A stretch of 64,000 nt of DNA from Corallium rubrum (GCA_964035015.1 OZ035997.1:12725536-12789535), one strand, 5' to 3'. Shown: positions 29,943 through 41,800, counted from the first letter of the stretch. Numbers and translations: made by a program. The notes: generated by a model from the letters alone, not told the origin.

Positions 29943-32857
29943 ACCCGTCCGTTAATACGTCCGCCAATACCAGCTGTAACTACCATAATATTATTCCTGT
30001 TGTTATTTCACGCCCTGGTGACTGCTCGAGTATCCCACCTTATAAGAATAGTGCTTGTGCCGCTCCTAACCTCTTTAACAGAAGTAATCTACTTAATATT
30101 AAATCAAAAACACCCTCCAAACCTCCAACGACGAGAAAGTATGAATATGTCCCAAGAATTCTCCTCTCCAACGTGAGATCTCTTGTACCCAAAATCGACG
30201 AAATTCGTCTTCTGGTGTCGCAAATTAATCCGGATTTAATCTTCCTGACGGAGACGTGGATGAGGGACACAATTGGCGATAACCAAATCGCAATACATAA
30301 TTATAATACACTAAGACGAGATCGCATTGAGGATTCACACGGAGGTGTTTGTCTTTACATGGTCAATAATATCAAATTTAACCGTTTAAGTGATTTAGAA
30401 GACGACAATTTTGAAGTACTATGGGTTCAGGCACGGCCACATCGTCTCCCCCGTGGCCACCACTGTCTGGTCGTCGCAACGATTTATCACCCTCCAAGTG
30501 CAAACAACAATGAAATGCTGCAATATTTAACAAAGTCAGTAACTGAAGTTGAAGGGAGGTATCCTGGGTGTGGAATCATTATTGCAGGTGACTTTACTAA
30601 GTTGGAAATCAAGTACTTCTGTCGCCAATTTGGGCTTAAGCAGTTGGTAAACGTACCAACTCGTGAGGCAACTACACTCGATTTTGTATTAACCAATCTG
30701 CACAATTTCTACCACACAAATGCCGTTGAGACCCATCCACCGTTTGGTCTGTCTGACCATAACACCATTGTTATCCACCCACAGGAAAGATCACATAACT
30801 CACGTAATCGTGTCATTTACAAGAGGGATACGAGACCCTCCCGTAAGATGGAACTTGGTAGATATCTAAATCAAGTTGATTGGAGTATTATTGACCTGGC
30901 TGAAACGTGTGAGGAAAAAACCGAAGTATTTACTAATGTCATCGCTACAGGATTAGACCTCCTCATGCCTGAGAAAAAAATCAAGCTGCACCATAATGAC
31001 CCTCCATGGATCACCGAGAATTTCAAACGCGAGATTCAAAAGCGGCAACAGGCGTTCTCATCAGGCAACACTATCGCCTTTAAATTTCACCGTAACAAAG
31101 TCAACGAAATGAGGAAAAGATGCCGTATTAATTATTACGCCTCTAAAGTTAACCACCTCAAACAATCGAAACCCAAAGAATGGTGGGCCGAAGTTAAACG
31201 TATATGTGGGGCAACTTTGCCCTCGGGACTTGACAGTTTAGTTTCACAATTACAAATCGAAAATATTGACAAAATATCAGCATCTGACATTGCCAATTTA
31301 ATCAACGATAGTTTCTTGGAGCCAATGACAGAATATAGTCCTCTCAGTGACCACGATCTACAGCTTTTGATAGAAAGTTCTGAAGGTGTCTTGCTCGCTG
31401 ACATGAACATGACCTCATCAAAGTCTGTATACAACAAATTGAAATCGTTGAACTCTGCCAAAGCACCAGGTCCTGATGGTATAGCGAACTGGGTCCTAAA
31501 GGAGTATGCAGAAATTCTAGCTTTACCTATTTCAAATTTGCCAAATGCTTCGTATATAGAACAAAAGTTACCACTGGCTTGGAAGCGCGCAAACATTACA
31601 CCAATCCCGAAAGAGAAACCCATTACTGATATCAATAAGCATCTCAGACCTATATCACTCACTCCGGCACTATCCAAAATCGCTGAAGATTTTGTTGTTG
31701 AAATCTATGTAGCCCCTGCCATTCTGAGTGTCATTGACCCATCCCAATTTGGAGGTATACCACGCTCTTCAGCTACACTAGCTCTTATTAACATGATTCA
31801 TGAATGGGCCGAGGCTACGGACGGTACTGGTGATGCTGTTCGAGTGGTTCTCTTCGATTATCGGAAAGCATTTGATCTGATCGATCATCGAATCCTTGCA
31901 AGAAAAGTGTTTCAGCTTAGTATCCCTCTCGCAGTGAAAAAATGGATTATCAACTTCCTGACGAATAGGGAACAGAGGGTTAAATTGTCAAGGGATTGCC
32001 ACTCCGAATGGCGTGGAGTTCCGTCAGGGGTCCCACAAGGCACTAAACTCGGCCCTTGGTTGTTCATCTGGATGATCAATGATCTCAGACCACGTGCAAT
32101 TGAAAACTGGAAATACATTGACGATACAACAATCTCAGAAGTAGTTAAAAAACATGCCCGTTCCACCGTGCAGGAAAGTGTAAATTACATACAACAATGG
32201 TCTACAGATAACCGTTTGCAGCTTAATAGTACCAAATGTAAAGAATTAAGAATACACTTTGGAAGAGATAAATTAGAATTCCCTAGTATCCGTGTCAATG
32301 GCAGCGACCTAGATATTGTTGAACATGTTAAAATTTTGGGCCTAACCATTAGTAGTGACCTAAAATGGAACCAACACGTTAACAACATTGTAAAAAAAGC
32401 TAACAAGCGAATTTACTTTATTATCCAACTCAAACGGGCTAAAATTCCAGCATCGGAAATATTACTCTTTTATTGTACATGTGTTAGACCTATCCTTGAA
32501 TACAGTACCCAAGTTTTCCATTATGCACTACCCAATTATCTCAGCGATGCTATAGAACGAGTGCAACAAAGAGTACTTTCCATTATTTACCCAGGTAATC
32601 GCTACATGGACTGTCTAACACAAAGCAATTTATTAACTCTCCGTTCCAGACGAAATGAGGCCTGCCTAAAACTGTTTAAGAACATTGAAGGTAATCCAGA
32701 TCATAAGCTTCACTGCTTACTTCCAGCAAGGACTGTCCAACATCATTGTTTGAGAAAGCAACGTGAGTTCACGGTACCCTGTGTGAACACCAAGAGATTT
32801 TTAAACACTTATGTAATATCAACCGCAAATGAAATAAACAGGTCATATAAGTTTTAG
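29732..32857 (+). CDS. LINE ORF2: EEP endonuclease and reverse transcriptase
   Basis: No in-frame stop from 29732 to 32857 (about 1,041 codons). I find no in-frame ATG before the endonuclease, so translation probably depends on ORF1 (see the heptamer at 29855). Endonuclease: 'LLSNVRSLVPKIDEI', 'FLTETWMRD', 'HGGVCLY', 'IIAGDF' and 'GLSDHNTI'. The residue after AGDF is Thr rather than the usual Asn. Reverse transcriptase: 'APGPDGIANWVL', 'LRPISLTPALSKIAED', 'FDYRKAFDLIDH', 'SGVPQGTKLGPWLF' and 'WKYIDDTTISEVV' with the catalytic Asp pair. The C-terminal region resembles that of the LINE at 10064-13023. Function: target-primed reverse transcription of its own RNA. Confidence 0.9.
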   Translation, partial: RTAQGKPEHAESGFFPRLFYQKQSGTPTTTLSRKKPENEQPKFFSGTKNEPPVQRLAQLPRICPTRYEIINPSVNTSANTSCNYHNIIPVVISRPGDCSSIPPYKNSACAAPNLFNRSNLLNIKSKTPSKPPTTRKYEYVPRILLSNVRSLVPKIDEIRLLVSQINPDLIFLTETWMRDTIGDNQIAIHNYNTLRRDRIEDSHGGVCLYMVNNIKFNRLSDLEDDNFEVLWVQARPHRLPRGHHCLVVATIYHPPSANNNEMLQYLTKSVTEVEGRYPGCGIIIAGDFTKLEIKYFCRQFGLKQLVNVPTREATTLDFVLTNLHNFYHTNAVETHPPFGLSDHNTIVIHPQERSHNSRNRVIYKRDTRPSRKMELGRYLNQVDWSIIDLAETCEEKTEVFTNVIATGLDLLMPEKKIKLHHNDPPWITENFKREIQKRQQAFSSGNTIAFKFHRNKVNEMRKRCRINYYASKVNHLKQSKPKEWWAEVKRICGATLPSGLDSLVSQLQIENIDKISASDIANLINDSFLEPMTEYSPLSDHDLQLLIESSEGVLLADMNMTSSKSVYNKLKSLNSAKAPGPDGIANWVLKEYAEILALPISNLPNASYIEQKLPLAWKRANITPIPKEKPITDINKHLRPISLTPALSKIAEDFVVEIYVAPAILSVIDPSQFGGIPRSSATLALINMIHEWAEATDGTGDAVRVVLFDYRKAFDLIDHRILARKVFQLSIPLAVKKWIINFLTNREQRVKLSRDCHSEWRGVPSGVPQGTKLGPWLFIWMINDLRPRAIENWKYIDDTTISEVVKKHARSTVQESVNYIQQWSTDNRLQLNSTKCKELRIHFGRDKLEFPSIRVNGSDLDIVEHVKILGLTISSDLKWNQHVNNIVKKANKRIYFIIQLKRAKIPASEILLFYCTCVRPILEYSTQVFHYALPNYLSDAIERVQQRVLSIIYPGNRYMDCLTQSNLLTLRSRRNEACLKLFKNIEGNPDHKLHCLLPARTVQHHCLRKQREFTVPCVNTKRFLNTYVISTANEINRSYKF

Positions 32858-33087
32858 TCACAGTCATTTGTGATTCATAGCTAATAGTTAATTCTACAAT
32901 TTCGATTTTATTGTAATTAGTCACATTAGCGAACGTGTTTTATTTTAAAATTTTGTTTACTATCTCATTTGTAACTTGTAAAATATTTTAGTTTGTATAT
33001 ACATTTAATCTTACGATTCTTGTACAACTCACACAATTCAGTTTATTTGTAAACTGCTAAGTGAAGTTTTTTAATAAACTACAACTA

Positions 33088-33330
33088 CGGTATGGTACGG
33101 TATGGTACGGTACGGTACGGTATGGTATGGTACGGTACAGTACGGTACGGTATGGTATATGGTATGGTATGGTATATGGTATGGTATGGTATGGTATGGT
33201 ATGGTATGGTATGGTATGGTATGGTATGGTATGGTATGGTATAGTGAAATGAAGTAAGGTAAGACAAAGTAAAGTGAGGTAAATTTTAGATAAAGTAAAG
33301 CGAGGTGAGATAAGGTAGTAATGTGAAGGG
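33088..33330. repeat. (GGTAT)n array and degenerate GGTAA tail, 3' of the LINE
   Basis: GGTAT/GGTAC repeats to about 33242, then a degenerate AAGTAAGGT-type stretch like the one at 29307-29338 and 24745-24775. Confidence 0.95.
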
Positions 33331-33437
33331 AGGTGAGGTCAACGAATAAACTCGGAACACGAAAACAGCTAGTATTTAAAAAATTCAAAAATTCTCAAAA
33401 TTCAAGGTCTGTAAAAACACTAAGTTTTGTTACGTGC

Positions 33438-33728
33438 TTATGCGAAAACGGAGAAAAACAGGAACAGAATCACAGTTATGGCAGAACTGGCAGCACGCGA
33501 AGCACCTGAATTGATAAAACCATAGCCTGGAAAGCCATTATCTTTGATAAGTCGTTTGTAAAACCTTGCTGACAATTTCGGTTGACGTTTCAAATCTGGA
33601 TCACTTCTATTCACGTAATGGATCCCAAACCGTCCATGATATCCCTCGTTCCACTCGAAGTTATCCATCAATGTCCACACTGCATAGCCACGCACGTCAA
33701 CTTTATCGATCCTGATTGCTTTTAACAT
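33438..33728 (-). CDS. last exon of a glycoside hydrolase family 1 gene (beta-glucosidase/lactase-like)
   Basis: Minus strand, from acceptor CAG (33729-33731) to the stop at 33438, 96 codons. 'VDVRGYAVWTLMDNFEWNEGY' and 'RFGIHYV' form the conserved C-terminal strand and aglycone-site region of GH1 enzymes (TLMDNFEW). After the catalytic domain there is a short hydrophobic end ('AASSAITVILFLFFSVFA'), which looks like a membrane or GPI-anchor signal, so the enzyme is probably at the cell surface. It joins in phase 0 to the exon ending at 36008 ('RYINE' then 'MLKAI'). Confidence 0.85.
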   Translation of the reverse strand: MLKAIRIDKVDVRGYAVWTLMDNFEWNEGYHGRFGIHYVNRSDPDLKRQPKLSARFYKRLIKDNGFPGYGFINSGASRAASSAITVILFLFFSVFA

Positions 33729-33758
33729 CTGCAATGGAGAAACATGAAAATGGTCATA

Positions 33759-34567
33759 TACAGGGTCTCCCAAAAAATGCCCCCATCCGTTTTTGTACTG
33801 CATCTTCTTTAATTTGGGTACAGGAAGTAAATTTTTATATCACGCCGAAAGCCCATCACTCCTTCTTTGTTGTCTGAAATTTTCAGAGCTAAATAGTTAT
33901 CTACTCGCTTCCTGGAGTCATTTAAAGAGGCAACACCAAAATTTGAACTTGTCCAAATTATGCACATTATCTATGCTACCTACAGATTTGGAAAAATACA
34001 GGGTGTCCCAAACGAATGTCGCCCATCCAGGTTTTGACCACAGCTTTGTTTGAGTGCGGAATACAAGATTGAATACATATGCATGTGAAAACTGACCACG
34101 GGAGAATAAAGTTTGATTCCAAATGAAGCAATGTGACATCAAGCTAGGTTCCTTGGGGTAATAACAATGCTCATGAGAGCTCCACGCACATGTTTGCCAT
34201 GTAGGCAGAAGTGCACTTTACGTCATCCGTCTTAAGATGGTTGGACAACAATTCACTCCCGAGGAAAGAGCATTCATGGTACTTTCCTATCATGAAACAA
34301 GAAGCCCAACAAGGACAAGGGAAGCCATTAGGAGAAGATTTCCTAATCTTGACGTAGCATACATCATTTGGACAAGTTCAAATTTTGATGTTGCTTCTTT
34401 AAATGACTGCAGGAAGCGAGTAGATAACTACTTAGCTCTGAAAATCCCAGACAACAAAGAAGGAGCGATGGGCTTTCGGCGTGATATAAAAATTTACTTC
34501 TTGTACCATAATTAAAGAATGTGCACCTCATAAATGGTTGGGGGCATTTTTGGGGGGACACCCTGTA
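33759..34567. mobile_element. Tc1/mariner-like composite with TA target site and duplicated 3' end
   Basis: The outer ends are TACAGGGTCTCCC (33759) and GGACACCCTGTA (ending 34567), each next to TA. A third end, TACAGGGTGTCCC, lies inside at 33997. The segment 33759-33996 is an inverted copy of the right end (about 34365-34567). So this is a short deletion derivative (33997-34567) with an extra inverted 3' end attached. It lies within the glycosidase intron. Confidence 0.75.
34237..34515 (+). pseudogene. mariner-type transposase N-terminal HTH remnant
   Basis: Starts at ATG 34237: 'FTPEERAFMVLSYHETRSPTRTREAIRRRFPN', shown here only as a motif region. The first ~35 residues form the DNA-binding helix-turn-helix seen at the start of many mariner-like transposases. 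After that the frame falls directly into the element's 3' end, so the DDE catalytic domain is deleted. Confidence 0.6.
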
Positions 34568-34568
34568 T

Positions 34569-34975
34569 AGTCGTATTACAAAGCTTTGGAACAATCTTCC
34601 GTGTTCAATCCGCTCCATCAACTTACTCAACCAATTCAAATCATTGTTATTTAAACGCTACTCGCTTTACTCAATGTCTTTGATACTGACAGTGTATATA
34701 CCTGGAAAACAATATGCCCTAAATGCTGCGCGTATTGTGATATTTTCTCATCTTAAATTTGTTGCCATTGAACATGTTTTACGTATAACAGAAGTTTGAC
34801 GATATAAACCTCGTATATGTATTTCTAATTCAAGTTATATTTGTATATAGGTTATTTCAGTTATTATTTAAAGGGCGCACTTAAGTTGGAGCCAGGCTCT
34901 GTTGTGCTAACCTGGAGATAATACCCTGGGTACGAGGTTGATATGGTGGAAGTTATGTAAATAAATAAATAAATA
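34569..34975 (+). mobile_element. 5'-truncated LINE, 3' end only
   Basis: The first ~120 bases encode a typical LINE reverse transcriptase C-terminus ('TKLWNNLPCSIRSINLLNQF'), followed by a stop and a 3' UTR. The copy ends in an (AAAT)n tail at about 34960-34975. Confidence 0.65.
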
Positions 34976-35079
34976 TCTGGAGCGACTTTGTTCGTCAATA
35001 ATCCGTCTCTTCATTTTTCTCGACTGTGGCTCTATTGTCATGTCCGCCTTGGGGCATTTCCTTTAACCACCCGATCATC

Positions 35080-35255
35080 ATCGTCGTCATTATTATCAAT
35101 ATCAATCACAATCATCATGATTATTGTCATAATAATCATTGCTATTATCATTATTATCATTATTATCATCATTTTCATCATCATCATCATCATTATCATT
35201 TTCATCATCATTATCGTCATCATCATTTTGATCATCATCATTATCGTCATCAATC
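35080..35255. repeat. (CAT)n / (ATTATC)n low-complexity tract
   Basis: Degenerate TCATCATTATCAT repeats within the glycosidase intron. ORFs here are artefacts. Confidence 0.9.
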
Positions 35256-35779
35256 CCGAGGTACGAGATTGAGCTTGCTCGGACTATGGGCAGTGGAGTA
35301 GGACCGCCTGAGCTGTAGCCTACCACGGGAGTAAGACGCTCCCCCCTCCACGAGTCTAGGGTAGTACCTTAGGAAAGTACTGTTAACCTTACGCCTCCCT
35401 AACTACGGTGGCGGTTTGTTTGTCTGTCTGTCCGCAGGGTCGTAGCCATGGGAGCCGCGGCTCCCCCCCCCCCCCCTTTTGATAAAAAACAACAGACATG
35501 TAACTGCAAAACTGATGCAATATGCCATTGTGTCAGGAAATAAACTGTAAACAGTGTATTCAATCTACTGAGTGTATGCATTTTGAGTATCTATGTGACG
35601 TTTGCATGTTTTGAGTATTTTATATGACGTTTTTTAACCTTTAGAGTCTGTAAAATCGTCCTCCAAAAGTCAGGAAATGGCATTTCAGCGACTTCCGATT
35701 TCAAAATTTCCCGGGGGAGCATGCCCCCCGACCCTCCTAAAAATTTATTTTGACTTCGGCACCCCCCCCCCCCCTTTCA

Positions 35780-35869
35780 GAATCCTGTCTGTCCGTCTCT
35801 CTACATGGCTGTCTGTCTGCCCCCTTGTCTGTCTGTCCCCTTGTCTGTCTGTCTGTCTGTCTGTCTGCC

Positions 35870-35929
<60 letters not shown>

Positions 35930-35960
35930 GGTCTGTCGGTCTGTCTGTCTGTCTGTTTAC
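35780..35960. repeat. (CTGT)n microsatellite
   Basis: About 180 bp of CTGT repeats, interrupted by CCCCTTG and CGGT variants. It lies about 50 bp from the glycosidase exon. Confidence 0.95.
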
Positions 35961-36007
35961 ATTACGTGCTAGTAGACTGGGCTGTTTGTCTTTAAAGTAG
36001 ACATTAC

Positions 36008-36777
36008 CTCATTGATATATCTTTGGAGATAATCCACTCGAAAGTAATCATTAATCAGGTCTTCCAGTCGATGTCTTTCGCTTTCTCCCTTCTCATTGCA
36101 TCCGTTTTCAGTAATATAAATAACAGGATTACCGTACGTTGTCTTGACCCAGACCAACAATTTCCTCATACCCCACGGGTTCATCGTTAACCACCAAATA
36201 TCCGTGCTCGCCCACGTGGCCCACTTAATCCGCACATTATCTTGATCGGTTTCCAAGCCTTGCGGAGTCGTCCCGTTCACACCCGAGCCCGTGAAGTTCC
36301 GATTCTCGACCAGATATGTCGAGTATGTATTGTAAGCGAAGAAATCGTGCGAGCCGCTGACTATCTTCTTTTCCTCCTCCGAAAACTCGGGCAGCCTTGA
36401 CTTCACCAACCCCCCGGCTCTGCTTTTCTCCGCCACTAGCTTTTTCACGACCTCCGGGTAATCTCCGTTTACGAATATCGGGTTAGCGTAGAGTCCCAGG
36501 TGGAATTGTAGCGCTCGTTCTGCGGCCGCGCGATCTTCTGCGCTGTCAGTCCTCGGTTCGAACCATTGCGAATCAAGAGTGATACCGACTTTTCCTTTTT
36601 GTGTGCTGCGAAATTCTTTATTGTAAGTTCGCCAGGCTTGTGCGTGACCCAGGATCATGTAGTGTGCCGCCTCGTAGCGTTGATCTTTTTGAAAGGAATA
36701 GTGTCCTGCCACGATTGATGGTTCGTTGATTGTTATCCAGAATTTCACGCGATCCCCAAACCTTTGAAAGCATAACC
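36008..36777 (-). CDS. glycoside hydrolase family 1 exon with both catalytic glutamates
   Basis: Minus strand. Contains 'FGDRVKFWITINEP' (acid/base Glu) near the start and 'PVIYITENGCNEKGE' (nucleophile Glu) near the end, so the full active site is encoded here. Between them are typical GH1 segments ('MILGHAQAWRTYNKEF', 'GKVGITLDSQWFEP', 'HDFFAYNTYSTYLV'). The donor at 36001-36007 (GTAATGT) follows 'QRYINE' and joins the exon at 33728. The start is uncertain (an AG acceptor at about 36762 or 36778). Upstream exons encoding the N-terminal third of the barrel are not found, and a dispersed repeat begins at about 36818. Likely role: hydrolysis of beta-glucosides or beta-galactosides. Confidence 0.85.
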
Positions 36778-36817
36778 TTTGAAGGCAAAACGCGTGAAGG
36801 ATTAAACACGGCAATAT

Positions 36818-38165
36818 TAACTAGAAATACATGAATGCAACAACCCCTCGCCTGCTTTATATGCATTTTTTAACCCCACTCCCCCCCCCCCCCCCCCCTC
36901 CCCTCCCCTAATTTCTGTTTTTGTTGTATTAATGACACACAGATCATCTTTAAATTTTAAATGTATTTTTGAAACACACACCCCCTGATTAAAATATTAA
37001 AGCCCTCCTGATATGCATTTATAGGGTGACTAACTGTTTACTTTAAGATTTCTGATTTGAAAATTGAACATTTGAAAGCAAAACTTAGGTTTCCTTAATT
37101 GAACTATAGCTGTAAAACATATATTCATTGTTTATAGGTTTCCAAGGGAATTATTTTTAGCAAGTCTCTAAATGGCTTCCCTCTGCTGTTCTGCATACAT
37201 GTTTTGCAAAGGCAGAATTAAAAGTTAACAGCTCCAAAACTACATTTATAATATAAAGTCTGAGATAAAAACAATTCAGTAGAATCGGATTCCAGAAAGA
37301 AATATTAAACAGACAACGTTTCTGGCGAAAATTTGGAAATACTGCCTAGAAAATCGGCAAAGTCGGCCCATGAGTATTATAAATAATAAGAAGTCCATAT
37401 ACACAGTCAATGAAAAACACCACGTCCAGATAAGTTTTTAAAAAGGTAAGCACGAATATAAGTGGAGCTGTATATCATTTAGGTTTAAGCGAAAACATGA
37501 AAACAACACAATATATTAAACTTTATATAATAGATGCTAGATTAAGTTTAACGGACGAGTGACTATAAAAGGGCTTTTATTTAAACGTATTGCCGGTCTT
37601 GGAACTTAATACAATGAATCCAATCTGCAAAATAAATATACAAATCCCCTACCTGTGTTACCACAAACACTGCCAATTCAGATCGACTTTTTGTTTACCA
37701 TAAAGCGTTTAGTGTCTTTAGTATCTTCAGGTTTTCTGGTTTCTCTTCAAGACATATTAAACCGCCGTTTGTTGTTTTAGTAGAGCGGGCTCCATTTCGT
37801 TTCTTTCGTTTCGCAAAATATAGCCATAGATTTAGTTTAAAATTTTGTGGTGCTTCGTTGTCAGTCACCAGTACAACAATTCTTACCGCACGACACCCTA
37901 CGACGTATATATATATATATTTATAAAATAACAGGTATGCTACGCACGCTCTGATTGGACAAGAGCCATTTTCACTCAGAGTACAGAGACACGTTTGACG
38001 TCATTTTCATTTTATATTGTACAACGCATGCTCTGTTTGGTTAAATCTCACGTAATCACTGGCGTATTTATTTGATTACGCCATCATTCGTCAGCTGAGT
38101 CTCGGTCACTTTGGTGGCTTCTCCTTGTTTTTTTTACCTCGTAAAACGGTTAGTTATTTTATAAA
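36818..38165. other. intergenic/intronic, dispersed repeat then nothing recognised
   Basis: 36818-36865 matches the repeat at 5949-6005, followed by a poly-C run. The rest is AT-rich without ORFs. Short (TA)n at about 37907-37922. Confidence 0.4.
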
Positions 38166-38168
38166 ACA

Positions 38169-38355
38169 AATAGAAAATCGCTTTTGTGACTCTGTACTGT
38201 GATACAAACACGAATGACGCAATTTCAACCGGAAAAAATGTGTGAAAACACTCGGCTTCGCCTCGTGTTTCCACTAGGCATTTTTTCCGGTTGAAATCAC
38301 GTCATTCGTGTTTGTATCACAGTACAGAGACACGCAAGCGATTTTCTATTTGTTG
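38169..38355. repeat. palindromic MITE
   Basis: The arms 38169-38243 and 38279-38355 are inverted copies ('CAAACACGAATGACG' core), with a 35-bp loop containing a second small hairpin (CTCGGCTTCGCCTCG). Confidence 0.85.
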
Positions 38356-38470
38356 CTTTTTCTACACGCGTGTAAAATGAACTCCACGCGTGTCGAGATT
38401 AGCACCCTCACCGGGCTCCGGGCCTTCGGCCCGTCGCCCGGCTCGGGGATTAAGCAGGGAAATGGCTAGC

Positions 38471-38543
38471 CTCCCTCGCAGCCGTTCTTTGGGGCGGACT
38501 AGGACTAGAGTCCGACCCAAAGAACGGCTGCGAGGGAGACTAG
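38471..38543. repeat. short palindrome (CCTCCCTCGCAGCCGTTCTT)
   Basis: Perfect ~28-bp arms around 'GGCGGACTAGGACTAGAGTCC'. I recognise these ends as a common coral MITE type. A GC-rich hairpin (GGGCCTTCGGCCC) lies just upstream at ~38418. Confidence 0.75.
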
Positions 38544-38804
38544 GAAATGGCATACCAGAGTGCAAAACAGTAGCCTGGCACCCTGGCCCAATTTCAAAAG
38601 AAATATGGGCCAGGTAACCACTAATTTCATTCTCGCGTCATCAGGGCTAAATCCATTTATGACGATTGCAGTTTTACTCATAGCCAATAAAAACGCGCGA
38701 AATTTTCACCAGTGGGAAAGCAGAAGTCTTTAGTGGTTACCTCAGGCTAGTAAAACACTAAAACAGTAGAGTGCTACGTAGGTAGTGTTTTAAGGTCTTC
38801 GTAT

Positions 38805-41800
38805 AGGTTTTCAGGGTCATTTCTGTAAAGCGCTCTCAATTCGTCAGAATTTATGCCACAGAAATAAAATAGATATCGTTAGAAAGCTATTAATTTGTAG
38901 AATACAATGGTGTCTTTGGTTTCGCGATAAATACAAACCGTAAGAAATTGTGAAATTTTTTTATTAAAACCAGAGGACTTCACTTGGGGCGACTCGAGTA
39001 AAAAGCGTTTTATTTTGTTCAAAATATTTTTTTGTACATGACGAACCGCACGGTCGAAAGAATGCACTTTTGGTGGATTCAATCCACGTTTCTCCGGAAA
39101 CAAACCAGCCTAATCCCATTACGAATTAACGCAAAATGCTGTCATCATTTCATGAATTTAATTACTTCGCGCTGCTACGCAGCAGGACCAATGAACAAAA
39201 TAGCTAATTATAAGTCGTTATGTATTAAAAATGAAGTAATGTGATGCTAGATTGTATTTTACTAGTTTAATAAATACTGAATTAAATATACAGGGCAACC
39301 TGGTGCGCCGACAGCATATTTGGTTTTGGCGGCCTCATGCACTCATACAGTGCGCGAGCTAATTTCTTTTCTCAAGCAACAGAACTTGGATTATATGCGG
39401 CTTTTACTGCTTTTAAACACAAACTTGGAAAAACCCGTCTTGAAACAAACCTGTCTCGTAAAAATCCGTCTTGAATAATAACAATATATGGTCACACATG
39501 GAAAGTCGAAAGATGGCATTGGCATCTTCAAAGCTTGCCACCAGAAATATATATATAAACATCTTTCTGACGCAAGAGTTCTTCCAAAATATATCTATAC
39601 ATTAGTCAGCTTGTTCACATAGTTCAGCTTGATTTATTGAATAAAGTTCCGAAAATAAAGCTTGAGTTTACTTCAGTTGTAATATACACGGGGTATATAA
39701 AGGTATATATATATATATAAGTGACCGATTATTTAGCTCTCTTTTAGCTTCAACTGATTAAGAAAAGATGACAACATCTTCAAAATCTGCCAGCAAAAGA
39801 TGACGCATCTTTCTGACACAAGAGCTTCCACTAAAATCAGTCTAAATAATCAGCCTATATGAACTGAAGTAAATTTATAGTATACTCTATATAGCAGCTT
39901 AAAATAAAGAAAATAAAGTTATCGATTATTTAGCTTTCTTTTAGCTTCAACTGATTAAGAAAAGATGACAACATCTTCAAAATCTGCCAGCAAAAGATGA
40001 CGCATCTTTCTGACACAAGAGCTTCCACTAAAATCAGGCTAAATAATCAGCCTATAAACTGAAGTAAATTTATAGTATATTCTATATAGCAGTTTAAGAT
40101 AAAGAAAATAAAATGATCGATTATTTAGCTTTCGTTCAGCTTCAACTGATTAAGAAAAGATGACAACATCTTCAAAATCTGCCAGCAAAAGATGACGCAT
40201 CTTTCTGACACAAGAGCTTCCACTAAAATCAGGCTAAATAATCAGCCTATAAACTGAAGTAAATTTATAGTATATTCTATATAGCAGTTTGAGATAAAGA
40301 AAATAAAATGATCGATTATTTAGCTTTCGTTCAGCTTCAACTGATTAAGAAAAGATGACAACATCTTCAAAATCTGCCAGCAAAAGATGACGCATCTTTC
40401 TGACACAAGAGCTTCCACTAAAATCAGGCTAAATAATCAGCCTATAAACTGAAGTAAATTTATAGTATATTCTATATAGCAGTTTGAGATAAAGAAAATA
40501 AAATGATCGATTATTTAGCTTTCGTTCAGCTTCAACTGATTAAGAAAAGATGACAACATCTTCAAAATCTGCCAGCAAAAGATGACGCATCTTTCTGACA
40601 CAAGAGCTTCCACTAAAATCAGGCTAAATAATCAGCCTATAAACTGAAGTAAATTTATAGTATACTCTATACAGCAGTTTAAGATAAAGAAAATAAAATG
40701 ATCGATTATTTAGCTTTCGTTCAGCTTCAACTGATTAAGAAAAGATGACAACATCTTCAAAATCTGCCAGCAAAAGATGACACATCTTTCTGACACAAGA
40801 GCTTCCACTGAAATCAGGCTAAATAATCAGCCTATTAACCGAAGTAAATTTATAGTATACTCTATACAGCAGCGGCTTAAGATAAAGAAAATAAAATGAC
40901 CGATTATTTAGCTTTCGTTCAGCTTCAACTGATTAAGGAAACTAGAAAAGAAGAAAATCTTCATAATTTGCCTACATCTTTCCGACACAAGAGCTAGCTT
41001 CTTAATAACATCGCAGCGCGCTTATATTTTCGTTTAACAGTATTCCAGAGTAGCGCGGTAGGCGCGCATTTGGTCTGCTGGCACAAGAGCTTTCGTCCAT
41101 TGAAAGTATTCTAAATAATATCACAAGCTTACATCTTCCCAATGCCTATAGTCTCTCTATACTGAATACATTGATCGTAGCTATAAATTAATTTCATATT
41201 TCCCACAAAACCGCGCGCATTACATATTTTATTTACAACATACTTTATCTGCTTGAATACCTCACCTTTGGCGTTCAGCAATTCTCTGTTGAGGTCACAC
41301 ATGCAGCATCAGAATTCCCGAAATGATGCGTATACTTCAGTCTTCCATCCTCGTTTCTTACTACCATGCAGCTTGACTCAATATGTCATTTGGTAAGAAA
41401 CGTGATTCTCATCACTGTCTCTAAGATCGGTCTCTTTGAATAACGATTTAATGCGATCGTTAAATTGAATTGAAGTATATGTGTATCGAAACTTAGCGAA
41501 GAAATATGGAAATATGATGAACTAAACCTCACATTGATCGTCGGACGGTGACCATTCTTTCTTCGCGCAAATCATACTTCGTGCGCCAAAATTTGTTATG
41601 CTGTACTTAGTAGCTTCATAGTGATGACAACTAACTGGTTAGTTAATATATCGTTCGGTTAAACATTGGTACAATTACCATTTTTAATATGTAAAGAGGG
41701 GTACAATTACCCGCAAGCTTGACCGACCTCGTCATAAACCTATTATAACTGTCACCACTGGAAATAGTGGTGATTACCTCACACCGTAATGCTATGGAAA

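Larger units (their letters stand above)
29411..33087 (+). mobile_element. near-intact EEP-type LINE bounded by (GGTAT)n on both sides
   Basis: Runs from the end of one GGTAT array to the start of the next. It holds the end of ORF1 (to 29942), ORF2 (open from 29732 to 32857) and a 230-bp 3' UTR containing TTTAATAAACTAC just before the array at 33088. ORF2 has endonuclease and reverse transcriptase but no RNase H, as in the CR1/L2-like groups. ORF1 begins at the array edge, so the copy is probably 5'-truncated. Confidence 0.88.

Noticed and set aside
38378..38617. Small ORFs around the GC-rich palindrome
   Set aside because: They mirror each other on the two strands because of the hairpin. 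No family match.
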